Of a stretch of 55,473 bases of DNA, positions 11,622 to 22,690 are shown piece by piece; the first letter of the stretch is position 1, and each line of letters opens with the position of its first letter. The notes under the pieces are model-generated. The model had not been told where the DNA came from and searched no databases. It worked only from the letters and a program-made list of their open reading frames with translations. The stretch is from positions 12,493-67,965 of the forward strand of contig KN885505.1 of assembly GCA_000934455.1 (NCBI GenBank), written 5' to 3'. This DNA comes from Apostichopus parvimensis (taxonomy: Eukaryota > Echinodermata > Holothuroidea > Aspidochirotida > Stichopodidae). The position numbers were made by a program, and so were the translations under genes.

Positions 11622-12657
11622 GGTTACTCACGAGTACTTCAGGGGTTGGGAGGGGGGGGTTGGCAGAGGGGGGTTGGCAGAGGGGTTTGGGGATTTGGTT
11701 GTGGTAGGGAAGGGTTTGTTTATAAGCATTCATCATGTTATATCATGTTTTTGTATGTGGTCATCCCCAAACTGTTGTCTTGTAATGGGTCATTATTTTT
11801 GCAATGGACTTAGTTTATATATTTTGCATGAGACCTTTAACCTATTCTCTCTGGATACTAATGTAATGTATATTTATTCTAATTACCAGAGCATTCTATA
11901 GGTAACACATGGCTTATTAGGCCGCCGATGTCAAATCGTAAAAAATACATTTGTAAGTTGTGCATATATACTATTACTAACACGTTGTCAAGTATTGAAT
12001 AGCAGATAAATCATCATTTAAACTTCACGACCGATGGGACATGCTAAACAAAGGACGACTCTTTACACTTCCCACTGCTAAACGATGTCCTTACTTTCTC
12101 GGTCTGTTCTTCCACAATTACCATCACAAAGAATGCTCTGTCTCTCTCTTCACATCTTGAGATCTCTCGCAGCAGCTCGTTGCCAAACACCACAGAGTTG
12201 CTCGATACTGTACTTTAACTAGCTGCAAGTAATCCTTCCCCCGCATGCACCAGCTCTGTCTAACTAAAGGTCTTTGGAGTTTATATTATGCTGTGTCCTA
12301 AAATTGAAAATCAAATTTTCTGGTCAGCTGCCACTAACCCCCAAGAGGATTGGCCTGGCCAAACTGGTTTAACTACAGGTCATAAGTCTCAAGCATTTCA
12401 CAGGATATAAGCTTATGTCCTGACACAACTCAACACATCGCCGGCTTTACATACAGATCGTCAGTGCCGTTCTCGATACTCTGTAAAGTTATTTTCTGCA
12501 TCAGCTGAACAATGAAATGATGGGAACACGAGACCTACGAAAAAAACCTTTCCAAAATCTAGACCGATGAAAAAATTCATGGTAATTAACATTTCATTTT
12601 AGGAATACAAAATGAATCTTCCATTTGTAGTTGGTGCCATTTTCTTTATTCTTTTAA
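11622..12657. other. Non-coding DNA, nothing recognised
   Basis: A GGGGTTGGCAGAG short repeat lies at about 11645-11690. Otherwise there is no gene or repeat family I can name. Confidence 0.5.
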
Positions 12658-12679
12658 GGGGGGGGGGGGGGGGGGGGGG
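12658..12679 (+). repeat. Poly-G run (22 G)
   Basis: Uninterrupted homopolymer of 22 G, prone to sequencing length errors. Confidence 0.95.
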
Positions 12680-13840
12680 AGGATAATTTGTTTGGAAACA
12701 CCATTATAGTTTTAGGTTTCAGTATATTTTTCAGGTTTATGAATTTTAGGGAATCAAATATAATTTTTGTTGATGGTGATCTTTTTGGGCATGAAAAGAA
12801 TTTATTATATGGGATAGATTTATGGTCCTAATAAGAGATAATTGTTGTATTCATTTATTAAATCTGTGTGGACAGTGGAGGGTACCCACTCAATTTTCTA
12901 CAAATGAAAATGAAACATTTCATTCATGAAGGGCACACTCATTACTTACGAGGACACTTGTAACTTAAGAGGACTCTCGACAAGCGCCCTCGTAAAGCTA
13001 CAACTCTAACAAAGTTACCAAAAGGCTGAAGACCAAGTAAAGCAAAAGTTCAGTACGGTGTTCGGAGACAGGCGAGGAACTTTTCAAAACCTTTCCCTGG
13101 ATGTGGGGTGCATTTGGTCCTCACCAAAACTCTTCCTTCAATAAAGATCTCTCCCTATATCATATACATTTTAGCTATATCTATCCCTATGCTACAACTT
13201 ATGTCACCAGTTAAATACTCTTGAATCGGAGCATTAATTCGTTTCAATCAAACTCTTCCGTGGTATTCCGTTTCTTACCCAGAACTTTCCAAAGTTCTAA
13301 TTTCCTGCCTTCCTTAATTTATGATTGCTGTTAAGAAGATAAATATGTGTTTATCGTTCAACATTAAGCGAACATATGACCTATATCTTTCATCGATACT
13401 TGTTGATCATTTAATTAATATTCATTGCAAGTTTTACATTTACATATTCATGAACTCCTCTCGATTAATGTTCACTGCTCATAAATTCTTCATAGTACAA
13501 TGATAGTATGGTAAGCTATGATTGTTCTGGCATTATTTTGTGCAGATTATTTTGTGCATTCACTTCTCATGCTACACTTATTACAGTCGAATATTGGCTC
13601 CTCCCAGTTTGCAATGTCTCTGAGCAAATATACTCTCAACTTTTGGTCAGAACAGCAGTGCTCATGTTAGGTTTAACGATTAGATATATATTCCTCACAA
13701 AGTATTAAATGTACTTTAATGCACACCTACCATCTTGGAAGCCTCAGGCTGGGGGGAGGGCATCAAACTTGAAGTTTGAGGTCAAGAGGGTGGTGGTACA
13801 GGTGGAGGGGAGGGGGCAAAGCAAAAATGTTTACCAATTG
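12680..13840. other. Non-coding AT-rich DNA
   Basis: No supported feature. Frames at 13321-13708 (+) are short, AT-driven and lack splice or motif support. Confidence 0.45.
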
Positions 13841-13844
13841 ATGG

Positions 13845-13890
13845 AAACTAGGTAAATAGGAGTGCATTCGTATAGGAGACAGATAAGAAA
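13845..13890 (+). repeat. Decayed unit of the GACAGGTAAG family
   Basis: Contains CTAGGTAAATAGGAGTGCAT followed by GGAGACAGATAAG. This matches units near 32965 and 41755 (CTAGATAAATCAGAGTGCAT and CTAGGTAGATAAAAGAGTGC) but has one change inside the splice-like core. Confidence 0.55.
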
Positions 13891-13912
13891 GTATTTTCCT
13901 CTGCCTTCATTC

Positions 13913-13994
13913 CAACCCCCCTCTCCTCTCTTCCCATCCCCTCCCATCCCCTCCCATCCCCTCCCCTTTCTTCCCACCCTCCCCCTCCTCCCTT
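13913..13994 (+). repeat. Pyrimidine tract with CCCATCCCCT units
   Basis: About 80 bp of C and T containing three tandem TCCCATCCCC units. The minus strand is G-rich and quadruplex-prone. The 61-codon minus-strand frame across it is low complexity. Confidence 0.85.
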
Positions 13995-14884
13995 AATGTA
14001 CCCTTCCTTTTCAAGTTCATCTGACCTGCACACTCTTCAAAGGATACTGCTTATCATTCCTAATGTCCTTCTATTTTTGGACATCACTCTTTAACCAAGT
14101 CTTTCAACTAAATCAAGTATACCCTTTGCACACTATACTGGTGAGTATATCCAATGTCTGTTGGAGATTAAACTGTTCCTGTGACATGATGGGTCTCATT
14201 CCCAAGCCAACTCTTTCCTGTCCAGCAGAAAGTCACGTTGACCTCCGGCTGCCTTTGTCATGGTCACGTAAGAGGGACAAGGTTGTTGTAAACTTAGATT
14301 TCACGAATCAAAACAGTACTCATCTTCTCCTACTTTCACATTCCCAGGCACTAACCGCCCCCCCACCCCCCCTCCCGCCCCAGCCAACCTCTCACTCCCT
14401 GCTTACTCTCTCTATCTCTCACTCCTACCACCATTTGAAACACACAGAGTTTTAATTCAAACTACCTACAGTATGCATTAAAGAAACTTTTTTATTATAT
14501 GCTTCCACTTATATCCAAATGCCAGGTTTTTAGGTTGTTACAATATTTTCTGTTCAAAGCGGCCCTTGCATGGAAATGTTGCAATACATGTTTTGATGAT
14601 ATGAGGAAACCAAATTCCAGAAGAGTGAAATAAAAGTGTAAACGTTTCCTGTATGAACTTAATCTGAAGGGCATTTTACCAAGGGTGTGCTCTCTCTGTG
14701 GCGTCAAGAGAGATTTCCAGTCATGTTCTTGTGTGAGGTGAAAGAGAAAGCGTTAAGCTATAGAAGTACTTGTGAATGATCGGTTGACCCAGCAACACTA
14801 TTTTCTTATTTCTACTGCCCTAAAGTTGCTAGAATTCAAGATGCTAGAAAGAGGAGAAACGTCAGCCATGTATTACAAACTTAA

Positions 14885-15241
14885 AGGGTGTGAAGACTCG
14901 CGCACAAAGAAATGTCTCATGCCGGTAATCTGACCTAGTTTCGAATGAGGTGTAACAGAAGTGGTAGTGACCACCATCGATCTCAGAAAATACACACACA
15001 GCTTGCTACCGTCGGTAATTAGACACTAGTGTACAGTCAATACATACAGCTGCGGTCAATACCCACAGCACAGTGTACATAGCAGTGATGGACATCTCAG
15101 GTCTAGATAAAAGATAACAAGGTATCACGTTTCATTACTGTCTGAATTTTGTAGCGACAAGAAGAAAACTTCACTTGCAAGCAACGGAAAGTTAACTTTT
15201 TCAGATGGCCGCACGCTGTTTGGGGCGACTCTTCAATGCCT
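14885..15241 (+). mobile_element. TTAA-type MITE, family T1, copy 1
   Basis: A 357-bp element bounded by TTAA on both sides (14881-14884 and 15242-15245). The ends are imperfect inverted repeats, AGGGTGTGAAGACTCGCG at the left and CGACTCTTCAATGCCT at the right. A second copy in the same orientation lies at 32360-32725 with high similarity. TTAA target sites and short inverted ends fit a piggyBac-like non-autonomous element; no transposase is present. Confidence 0.8.
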
Positions 15242-15245
15242 TTAA

Positions 15246-15992
15246 ACAGCTCTTCTACTGAAAAATTAACCACAATGCACCATTCTCAGAGATTCTTTAA
15301 ACGATAACATTTGACCCTCCAAAATGACCATCGACAATTTTGAGGATTATAACCTTTAACATTGCCAGCAATGCGGGTTCGATATTTGCAGTACTTGTGC
15401 AACATATTATTATAAGAGATGACATGGTCTTATGTGTATACACAGGTTACCAAGGAATAGTGTAATATACATATTTACGTATCTTTAATTGTTCACTGCA
15501 AATTATACAACTATTTTCACTTTTAGGAAGTGGATATTACTGGGTGACTCTTGACCAGTTTGTTCCGCTCGTACCTGCGGTAATTACACCCCTGGCTGAT
15601 GGCTACCACATATGGCTAAATCAATACACTACGTGCTACTGTGTCACTTTTAGCATATGGAACAGCTATTACACTTGTAACTTGACCTTGTCCTGCTTGA
15701 ATGACCATCAACTCACAGCTTTTAACATCTTTGTACTATTTCTGAACTTATCTAAAATCGGAGTGGAGCATGTACTACTCCATCCATCTCTACCATGGCG
15801 GGGGTGCATCAATTGAATAGATCTATCTGGAACCCGAATCCAAATCACTTTAGACCATCTCGATGATTTCAACTTTTGATAAGGTCTCATGGATATTTCC
15901 AGACGAGATCAAAAATTTCCTGATTAATGATGTATTAACGAGGCTATGGCATTCATTTAGTATGTTTGAGATGGATATGTGGATAAATGTAG
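15246..15992. other. Non-coding DNA, nothing recognised
   Basis: A 90-codon plus-strand frame at 15544-15816 has no splice or motif support. No repeats are recognised. Confidence 0.45.
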
Positions 15993-16384
15993 TTTTCATT
16001 AAACAACTACTAATTAATTTAATTATGGGGTTCAGTAATACTACTTGTGATCATGTCTAATTCCTAGATAATTTGGGTATTATTCATCTAAAACGCTGAA
16101 TTAATTAGAATACAATTTTTCGTTATCCCATAAACAATCTCTATCTACAGTAATATCTCTCTCTAAAAGCCTAACTATTACTTTTGGCAACAGAAATGGT
16201 AACATGCATGATATTCATTAAGTAGGACGCAGACATTTCCCGATGAATTCATTAACTAGGCTTTGATTGGCAGTTTTGGGATGGTGCTTATCTCTTGATC
16301 TGCTTTGTTCTGTTAGATCTAAGAGAAAAGCCGATTAAGCCTGCAAATAATACAACTTGCTCGATGCAAAATGGAAAAAAAAAA
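15993..16384. repeat. Left copy of duplication straddling the first gap
   Basis: Sequence from about TTTTCATTAA to ...GCAAAATGGAAAAAAA reappears at 16554-16944 with an offset of about 560 bp and only scattered substitutions. This copy runs directly into the N gap. Confidence 0.9.
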
Positions 16385-16434
16385 NNNNNNNNNNNNNNNN
16401 NNNNNNNNNNNNNNNNNNNNNNNNNNNNNNNNNN
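16385..16434. other. Assembly gap (50 N)
   Basis: Exactly 50 N, so the size is probably a placeholder. It lies between two near-identical copies of the same roughly 390-bp segment, preceded by an A run and followed by GGGA repeats. Confidence 1.
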
Positions 16435-16553
16435 GGGAGGGAGGGAGGGGAGCATTTTCTTTGGCTTACCACAGGATACAAAGCAGGGCATTCTATGTGT
16501 CATCATTTCAAACTTTCTTGTTTTTAGTTTTGTTTACACATGTCGAAAAATTT

Positions 16554-16944
16554 AATTTTCATTAACAACTAATTGATTTAATTAGGGGTATAGTAATTAC
16601 TACTTGCGATCAAGCCTAATTCCTAGATAATTTGGGTATTATTCATCTAAAACGCTGAATTAATTAGAATACAATTTTTCGTTATCCCATAAATGATCTC
16701 AATCTACAGTAAGGTCTCTCTAAAAAGCCTAACTATTACTTTTGGCAAGAGAAATAGTAACATGCATGATTTTCATTAAGTAGGACGCAGACATTTCCCG
16801 ATGAATTCATTAACTAGGCTCTGATTGGGAGTTTTGGGATGGTGCTAATCTCTTGATCTGCTTTGTTCTGTTAGATCTAAGAGAATAGCCGATTAAGCCT
16901 GCAAATAATACAACTTGCTCGATGCAAAATGGAAAGAAAAAAAT
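16554..16944. repeat. Right copy of duplication straddling the first gap
   Basis: Near-identical to 15993-16384, for example CCTAGATAATTTGGGTATTA and AGCCTAACTATTACTTTTGG occur in both. Between the gap and this copy lie about 120 bp not seen in the left copy. Confidence 0.9.
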
Positions 16945-17634
16945 ACGTAAACCTTTGACCAAGACCTTTTTCGAACTTCTCGACCTATTGCACAAGAGAT
17001 CAGTTGACCTATGCAGGTATCAAATGAAAACAACAAACTCAACAGCTACTTCAATGGGTAAATTGGCTGTCTAAACCCAACTGACCCACAGGTGGAGAAT
17101 GACTCTATATATATTGACAAGCACTGAATTTCAAGCATTGCGCTCAGGAGGCCGGCCAGTAATTGGAACTTCTCATGCATAACATATGTGTAAGTTGAGC
17201 AAAAGTACAGAGGGAATACCGGAAGCTTATCAAACCAGCTAATCGTGACCCAGAATGGGATGCCAACAAAACTATAATAAAACAGTTTGATATTAAAAGT
17301 ACAGGTAAATCAATTTTGTTTATATTGACAACTTGGTCGAGTAGATGCTTGTACAATCTACCATCTAGGATGACGGAATTTAGACAGATCTCTTAAGTTT
17401 AATATTTATTTGCTTCTCTGGCGAATTAATTGAATATCGCTGTGGACTTTAAAAGTTGGCAGGTTTACTGTGTGATATGTCTAGAGTCATTTCATTGCTT
17501 GGGTGGCTATTTCTAGGCAGACCTATGGGCTAGATATACAGTGCAGATATTATTGGTAACCTCAACTGTGATTATCAAGCAATGTGTGGTAAGTTACTGT
17601 GCAGTGTTTGCTGACCTAATCGACGAGAGAAGAC
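16945..17634. other. Non-coding DNA, nothing recognised
   Basis: No gene, RNA or repeat family recognised. Confidence 0.45.
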
Positions 17635-17638
17635 TTAA

Positions 17639-17882
17639 AGGTATGCTGTATTGGCCCCAAATATGATAGATATTCATATATGGTCACCTTTGGTCAAAAT
17701 TCTTGAACTGTTTTTATTACAACCTCTGAGGAAGTTTTCCTCACTGGGACTTTCAGTCATCTTGTGTGTTCCTTAAAAATATCTGAGAACAATTTGGAGA
17801 GTTAGGAACCTCCAGGAATGTACTTTTTGAAAACTTCTAGCAATTATAACGTGCTATAATTTAGGGCCTATACTGACTACCT
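17639..17882 (+). mobile_element. TTAA-type MITE, family T2, copy 1
   Basis: A 244-bp element bounded by TTAA (17635-17638 and 17883-17886). The ends are inverted repeats, AGGTATGCTGTATTGGCCCC and GGGCCTATACTGACTACCT. An inverted copy lies at 46073-46317, sharing internal words such as ATCTGAGAACAATTTGGAGA in reverse complement. Confidence 0.8.
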
Positions 17883-17954
17883 TTAAAACATCAATCCATT
17901 TATTGGGGGAAATGGGCAAAACTACTGAGATTCATGTTGTTTGAAATAAATCAG

Positions 17955-18008
17955 AGGGAGGAGAGGGAGAGGGGGAGGAGGAGGTGGAGGGGGAGGGGGA
18001 GGGGGATA
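17955..18008 (+). repeat. GGGGGA/GGAGGA purine tract
   Basis: Plus strand is nearly all G and A, with several GGGGGAG units. It is quadruplex-prone. Confidence 0.85.
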
Positions 18009-18213
18009 GGATTGGCTGGTAATTTGCCCTTTTTTTACATGGTAAACAAAACCGGTTTCATACATTAGCAAGTAAGTGGCGAACAAAACCACACAGTACA
18101 GTACCAGCAACTTATTGTTTCAATTATACCACCCACATGTTGCAAAAGGTACCAGAAGGCCTACCAAATATGGAGTTCGAAAAAGTATGCCCATTCATTG
18201 ATCAGGAAACATG

Positions 18214-18571
18214 CAGTGGCGGAGCGTCCATACAGACCGACTCAAATGGACTGCTGGTGCCCTTTTCAGCTCTTTACCACTTTTTACTCATTCGCGATTA
18301 TTTACTTTTTTTATTGCGCTCTCATCTACCTATTGACATTTGTCACATTTTGTTGGTGTAATTTGGCGATGACACCTATTTATTCTTCGTTTATCTGCAA
18401 ATTAGCCAGGCCCGGAAAGGGTCATTTCCGGCGATCTAGGGAATATCTTTACACAAAAAATTTCTGTACACTACGCGCCAACCTGTGGTGGCGCTCCGCT
18501 TAGATAGTGTCGAAAGCACTCCTACAAACCGTTCGCGCCCCTCCTGACCAATACCCCTAGCTCCGCCACTG
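18214..18571 (+). mobile_element. hAT-type MITE, copy 1
   Basis: A 358-bp element with inverted ends CAGTGGCGGAGC and GCTCCGCCACTG. It is flanked by a perfect 8-bp target duplication, GAAACATG (18206-18213 and 18572-18579). The 8-bp duplication and CAGTGGCGGA ends are characteristic of non-autonomous hAT elements. ORFs at 18137-18503 (+) and 18436-18804 (-) run across the element boundary and are not genes. Confidence 0.92.
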
Positions 18572-19990
18572 GAAACATGATGCACACCGATGCATGTATC
18601 TTTAGCGACAAAATCAACCTTTGGGGAGCCAATTTTGGTATCTGAATGTGTGCCAAGAAGCATATGGATGTTATGCTCAGTTGGGGAGGGGGAGGGGGCA
18701 GGGGGAGGAGGAATTATTTCATAAAGGAGGTGATGTGGCCCTAGGGTCATTACAGGCCAACTCTCCATGTCTGGGATCGTGAAAGCATAATCCCCAGCTT
18801 TCAATGCAAGGTTGTATTCTAACTAACTATACTTCTACATTCCTCGTGTGAGGTCAAGAAAAGCAATGGTGTAAATCCAATAAATCCTTCCCCCCTCCCT
18901 TTCTCCCCGGATATGTGCCTAATTATTCTTATCAATTTAAAAAAACCTGATTCCTTTCATTAAAGCCATGAACAGGAAACTTCTACTGAAGCAATTACAT
19001 TCATGTATAAATCAGCCACATTCCAGTTTATGCTACTGGCAAATGTTTTAGTACGTACGTAGACATCTGAGGTAACTTTATAACTTCTTCTCCGACAACT
19101 GGTGTTGTCTGACGAAAACAACCGTTAAAAGTTGGTTTCTTTGCTCTTATCAATGTCGAAGGAAAAATTCCCGGTCAGTTTTTCTGTTGTTGACTCAATT
19201 AAATATATATATACCAAAAGCCAAACGTCTTGTGAAATCCCTTCCCTGCCACTATTACACATTTGCATTCTTATCATCGGGACAGTCAGACCTAATTGAA
19301 GTGGGTTAATGCACGATATAAACCAACATCTAGCATATTAAACGTCAATGACCGACATCAATGTACTACTCAACATACGGAACGACGTGGCTTTATAATA
19401 CCATAAGTGATCGGTTTATTTCCTTGAGCCCTATAACAGCAATTAATGCTTACAAACAATGCAAGCGGGTGAATTTGTACAGATGGCATTTTTTTCTCGA
19501 GTTTGAACAGATATTCTTACATCCTTGTTCCATTCTTTACAACATATTTTACTGTAAGAAAAATGTTTGTTTTCATATTTACAGACACAAAAAAAGCCGT
19601 TACGGTCGACTCGATAGATTTGGCAACCCCATAAAGTACATAAATCTGCTCAGTCTCTTGCAAAAACAAAAACACTTCCAAATAAATATCTTGAAATATC
19701 GTCAAACAAAACTTGGCAATTACTGTACTATCGTATACAGCATCTGTTTCATTTTTTTTATGTTTTTTTTTTTTCATGTTACACTTGTGTTGGTAGTCCG
19801 TCCATGACGGCCACCCATAGAATGACCCAGATTTTAAAACCCGCCATAAACTACACTGTGCAGCTTTAAACCACAGATAATGGTCCCACTCTTCAAGATC
19901 TCCTCGTGGAGTCGCAGATCATCGAAGGTACAGGACATCCTTCCATCTGAAGCTTAAAGGAAGACTGCTAATAGGACCTAACAATTCCAA

Positions 19991-20312
19991 CAGTGGCGGA
20001 GCGTCCATACAGTCAGGGGGGGGCGGGATCCGCCCCCCCTGACGGACTCAAATGGACTGCTGGCGCCCTTTTCAGCTTTTTACTTATTCGCAATTATTGA
20101 CTTTTTTATTGCCCTCTCATCAACCTATTCATATTTGTCACATTATCTGCAAATAATCAAGGGTCATTTCCGGCGATCTAGGGAGTATCTTTACTCAAAA
20201 AATTTCTGTACGCTCCGCTCCGACCTGTAGTGGTGCTCCGCTTAGATAGTGTCGAAAGTGCCCCTACAGACCATTCTCACCCCCCTGACCAATACCCCTA
20301 GTTCCGCCACTG
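19991..20312 (+). mobile_element. hAT-type MITE, copy 2
   Basis: A 322-bp element similar to that at 18214-18571, with ends CAGTGGCGGAGCG and TTCCGCCACTG. It has a perfect 8-bp target duplication AATTCCAA (19983-19990 and 20313-20320). A G/C palindrome at about 20012-20043 (GTCAGGGG... to ...CCCCTGAC around GGATCC) is absent from copy 1. Confidence 0.92.
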
Positions 20313-20463
20313 AATTCCAATACAGCTGTGCAAGAACACATACTTGATATCCTTTAACTATACTAACGTTCACTGAGAGAAGACTGTAGCACTATACTAT
20401 ACAAATATGACTGGCGACCCCTGCTTGCACTTCTTTAATTAATCTTGAATACACTTCCTTCTC

Positions 20464-20640
20464 ATGGATCCCAATGTTTTATATCCAAACACAGACAGAG
20501 AATCAATCCGGGTCTCGAACAACCAGCTGCTCGAGTATCGATGTACGTTGACCGAAACATCGGACAAGTTTGGTTCATTGACGGTGACAACGAGGGGTGT
20601 CACTGGGGGCCACAGAGCCGAGAGTGTTATTTACGGTTTG
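20464..20640 (+). CDS. Short CpG-rich ORF, unrecognised
   Basis: A plus-strand frame from ATG 20464 encodes about 58 residues containing DPNVLYPNTDRES and LLEYRCTLTETSDKFGS, with an in-frame TGA 15 bp upstream of the ATG. The CpG content is above background. A YxC next to a beta-strand-like pattern loosely recalls an Ig-like fold, but that is impression only. The segment leads into TGGGAGACAG|GTAAGAG at 20672-20689, a splice-donor-like end shared with the GACAGGTAAG family. This may be a decayed exon or part of a repeat. Confidence 0.12.
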
Positions 20641-20659
20641 TTATAGGCCGGGTACATCA

Positions 20660-20700
20660 GAATGCTTATTTATGGGAGACAGGTAAGAGAGAGGGAATGA
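20660..20700 (+). repeat. Unit of the GACAGGTAAG family
   Basis: Exact GACAGGTAAG at 20678-20687, preceded by CAGAATGCTTATTTATGG, matching the conserved GARTGC about 20 bp upstream of the core in other units. Confidence 0.6.
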
Positions 20701-20934
20701 AGTAGACGGATTTATATCGTTCTGAGTATCACTTTACTCAAAGATGCAATGATCTCAGTCGATTAACCATCCTTGTAGATATTTAATTTTCACTATCTTT
20801 CAGGTCTTAGTTAATGAATTACTTTATGTTTCCTGCGATTACTCTTTATTTTAAGTCTTTAAGTTCAAGTTCTCCATATTTCATATCATATACACTTAAA
20901 TTTATGACTACTATCTGAGATGAAAAACTTCAAC

Positions 20935-21195
20935 AACTCACTGGTTTGGATATTTAATAGTGACAAGCTTACCTGTCTCTCCCCACAACCTTAACACTCT
21001 TGTTCTACCGTGCGTAGAACGAACTGGTAATTACCTTTCAACACTGTGCGCCTATCTATACCCTGACCTCTCCGGTCAATGCCCTCCCTTCTCATTCTAC
21101 CACGCTAAGTGCCTAGACGTCCGCACGGTTTAATAAAAGGTTACCAGTTTGTTCTAGGCCCGGTAGAACAAGAGTGCTATTGGTTGTGGGCAGAC
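20935..21195. repeat. Foldback-family copy A4
   Basis: The left arm (ACTCACTGGTTTGGATATTT, then AGCTTACCTGTCTCTCC, AACACTCTTGTTCTACCGTG and CGAACTGGTAATTACC) is complemented by a weaker right arm (GGTTACCAGTTTGTTCTAGG, GGTAGAACAAGAGTGCTA and GGTTGTGGGCAGACGAGGAGC). CTTACCTGTC is exact at 20968-20977. The right arm has lost the splice-like core. The 21109-21300 ORF lies partly in this arm. Confidence 0.75.
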
Positions 21196-21677
21196 GAGGA
21201 GCAGAATAAATTTGAGCGAACTGGAATTATAAGCTGCTATGTAATGATGGTATATATCAGCCAAATACACAGAAACCCGAATGGTAGCTTCAAAGACTAA
21301 TTTTACTTAACACTAAACTCACTGACATATATAGTACACAACTACAAAAAAAATAAAAACAATTGTCATACCTCCATGTGTGCAGAATCACAATTATTAT
21401 GTCCTCATTGGAATGATATGTGTACGCAAAATCAAATTATCTTTATGATTTGTTCAAAAAGATCATGTTGAATTATCACAACATGTAATATGAAAATTGG
21501 TTTCACCTAAGTAGCTGTTACTTTTGTTAATTATGCAAAAATGAGATAAAGATGACCTGCTAGTGTCTCCAAAACTAACTTCATTTTCCGGTTGTGTTTG
21601 AAGAACATAAAACAGGAGAGCTGGCAAGATTGTACCCTGACAATGGCTTCAACCAACTCGATCGGTGTGTCACTGAC

Positions 21678-21832
21678 TCTTCCAGTCAAAATCTGTTACA
21701 TTCATTACTTTAGCATTCAAGTCTCTCTGTGAAACATTAGCCGTAATTAACTGATGCAATTGTTTTTTCCCCTTTGCACTAAAACCATGAGCTTTGATTT
21801 CACGGATGAAGAAGTCAACTACGACGAGCAGG
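21678..21832 (-). CDS. Candidate internal exon, copy 1, unrecognised protein
   Basis: Read on the minus strand, a good acceptor (TATCTCCTCTCAG, with TTAAC about 30 bp upstream as a possible branch point) is followed by a 155-bp open segment. It ends at an acceptable donor, GGAAGA|GTCAGT. The encoded peptide contains VVVDFFIREIKAHGF, then QLHQLITANVSQRD, and ends VMNVTDFDWK. The ending recalls the DFDW-type start of a COMM domain, but the rest does not align to families I know, so no name is given. It would need a phase 2 upstream exon. That does not match the phase 1 donor of the exon at 38336, so other exons or another gene would be needed. An identical copy lies 2480 bp away. Confidence 0.3.
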
Positions 21833-22374
21833 CTGAGAGGAGATAGACTCTTCCAGCATAAATAGGTCAAGTTAATCAATAAAAATTCCAATTGACAAGC
21901 AAACCTCAGGTGAATATGTTTGTGGTAGTATCTTCAGTTAGTTTGGAGAGAGTGATAGCTTGGGGAATATACCAACCACGTCCCTGCAAAATTCTATCCG
22001 TCCGTTCGTTCTTTCGTTCGTTCCTCGTCCCGTCGCTCTGTGGTTTTCAAATCTAAGATCATCTATACTATGCAATGTTATGTCTTCTTCAGCATACTAA
22101 GCTTCATCTGGGCATTTATGCTGAATAAGCTTCTCGCTACTGCTCAGTGAGCTGCGAGGCGGATTTCGCAGCGAGGCTTTCGTTAAAACAAAAACAGTCG
22201 GCCATAGGGTAAAAAATTGTAATCACATTCCAAAAGTAAATTTAACATAAAAATATTTTTAAGAAAAGCCAACAGGAGAAAATAAACATGACAAGAATCT
22301 AACAAACATTTTTGGGGTTTCTTGGTTCAATTCGATATTCTAAGTGCATGGAATATTATGTACACTTCTGAAAT

Positions 22375-22690
22375 ATGATTAGCAAGATCATGAATCTATT
22401 GTCAATATGCATGTACTACACCATGTATATTGGTATAGGATCAGCAGGATTATGAATCTTTTATCTACAGAAATGGAATACACCACTGAAATCACTAAAT
22501 GATTAACAAGATCATGAATCTTTTGTCAATACACATGGACTACACCATGTATATTACTATATGATTAGCAGGAATGTGAATCTTTTATCTACAGAAATGG
22601 AGCACACCATTTAAATTACTGTATGTTTAGGGTATTAATTTTTTGTTTTTCACAGCACACATAGTATACCATGTACTTTGCTATATTAAT
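22375..22690 (+). repeat. Internal subrepeats of about 62 bp
   Basis: Four to five degenerate copies with GATTAGCAGGATTATGAATC, TTTTATCTACAGAAATGGA and CACCATGTATATTACTATAT-like words. The same array recurs in the second segmental copy at about 24855-25170. Confidence 0.85.

Noticed and set aside
14063-14455. 130-codon plus-strand ORF
   Set aside because: No splice signals or recognisable domain; the end is Pro/Ser low complexity from a C-rich stretch.
18436-18804. 122-codon minus-strand ORF
   Set aside because: It crosses the boundary of a hAT MITE, so the reading frame is partly inside a non-coding transposon.
19361-19807. Second-longest plain ORF, 148 codons on the plus strand
   Set aside because: AT-rich, Phe/Tyr/Ile/Lys-heavy composition, no recognisable motif, no splice or promoter support, and an overlapping 86-codon minus frame. 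Most likely chance.
20445-20705. An Ig-domain exon ending in GAGACAG|GTAAGAG
   Set aside because: The Ig resemblance rests on a single YxC-like pattern, the frame stops before the donor, and the donor-like end belongs to a repeat family. Kept only as a very weak ORF.
21678-21832. Naming the duplicated exon as a COMMD-family gene
   Set aside because: Only the final DFDWK-like residues fit. The preceding 45 residues do not align convincingly with COMMD proteins known to me.
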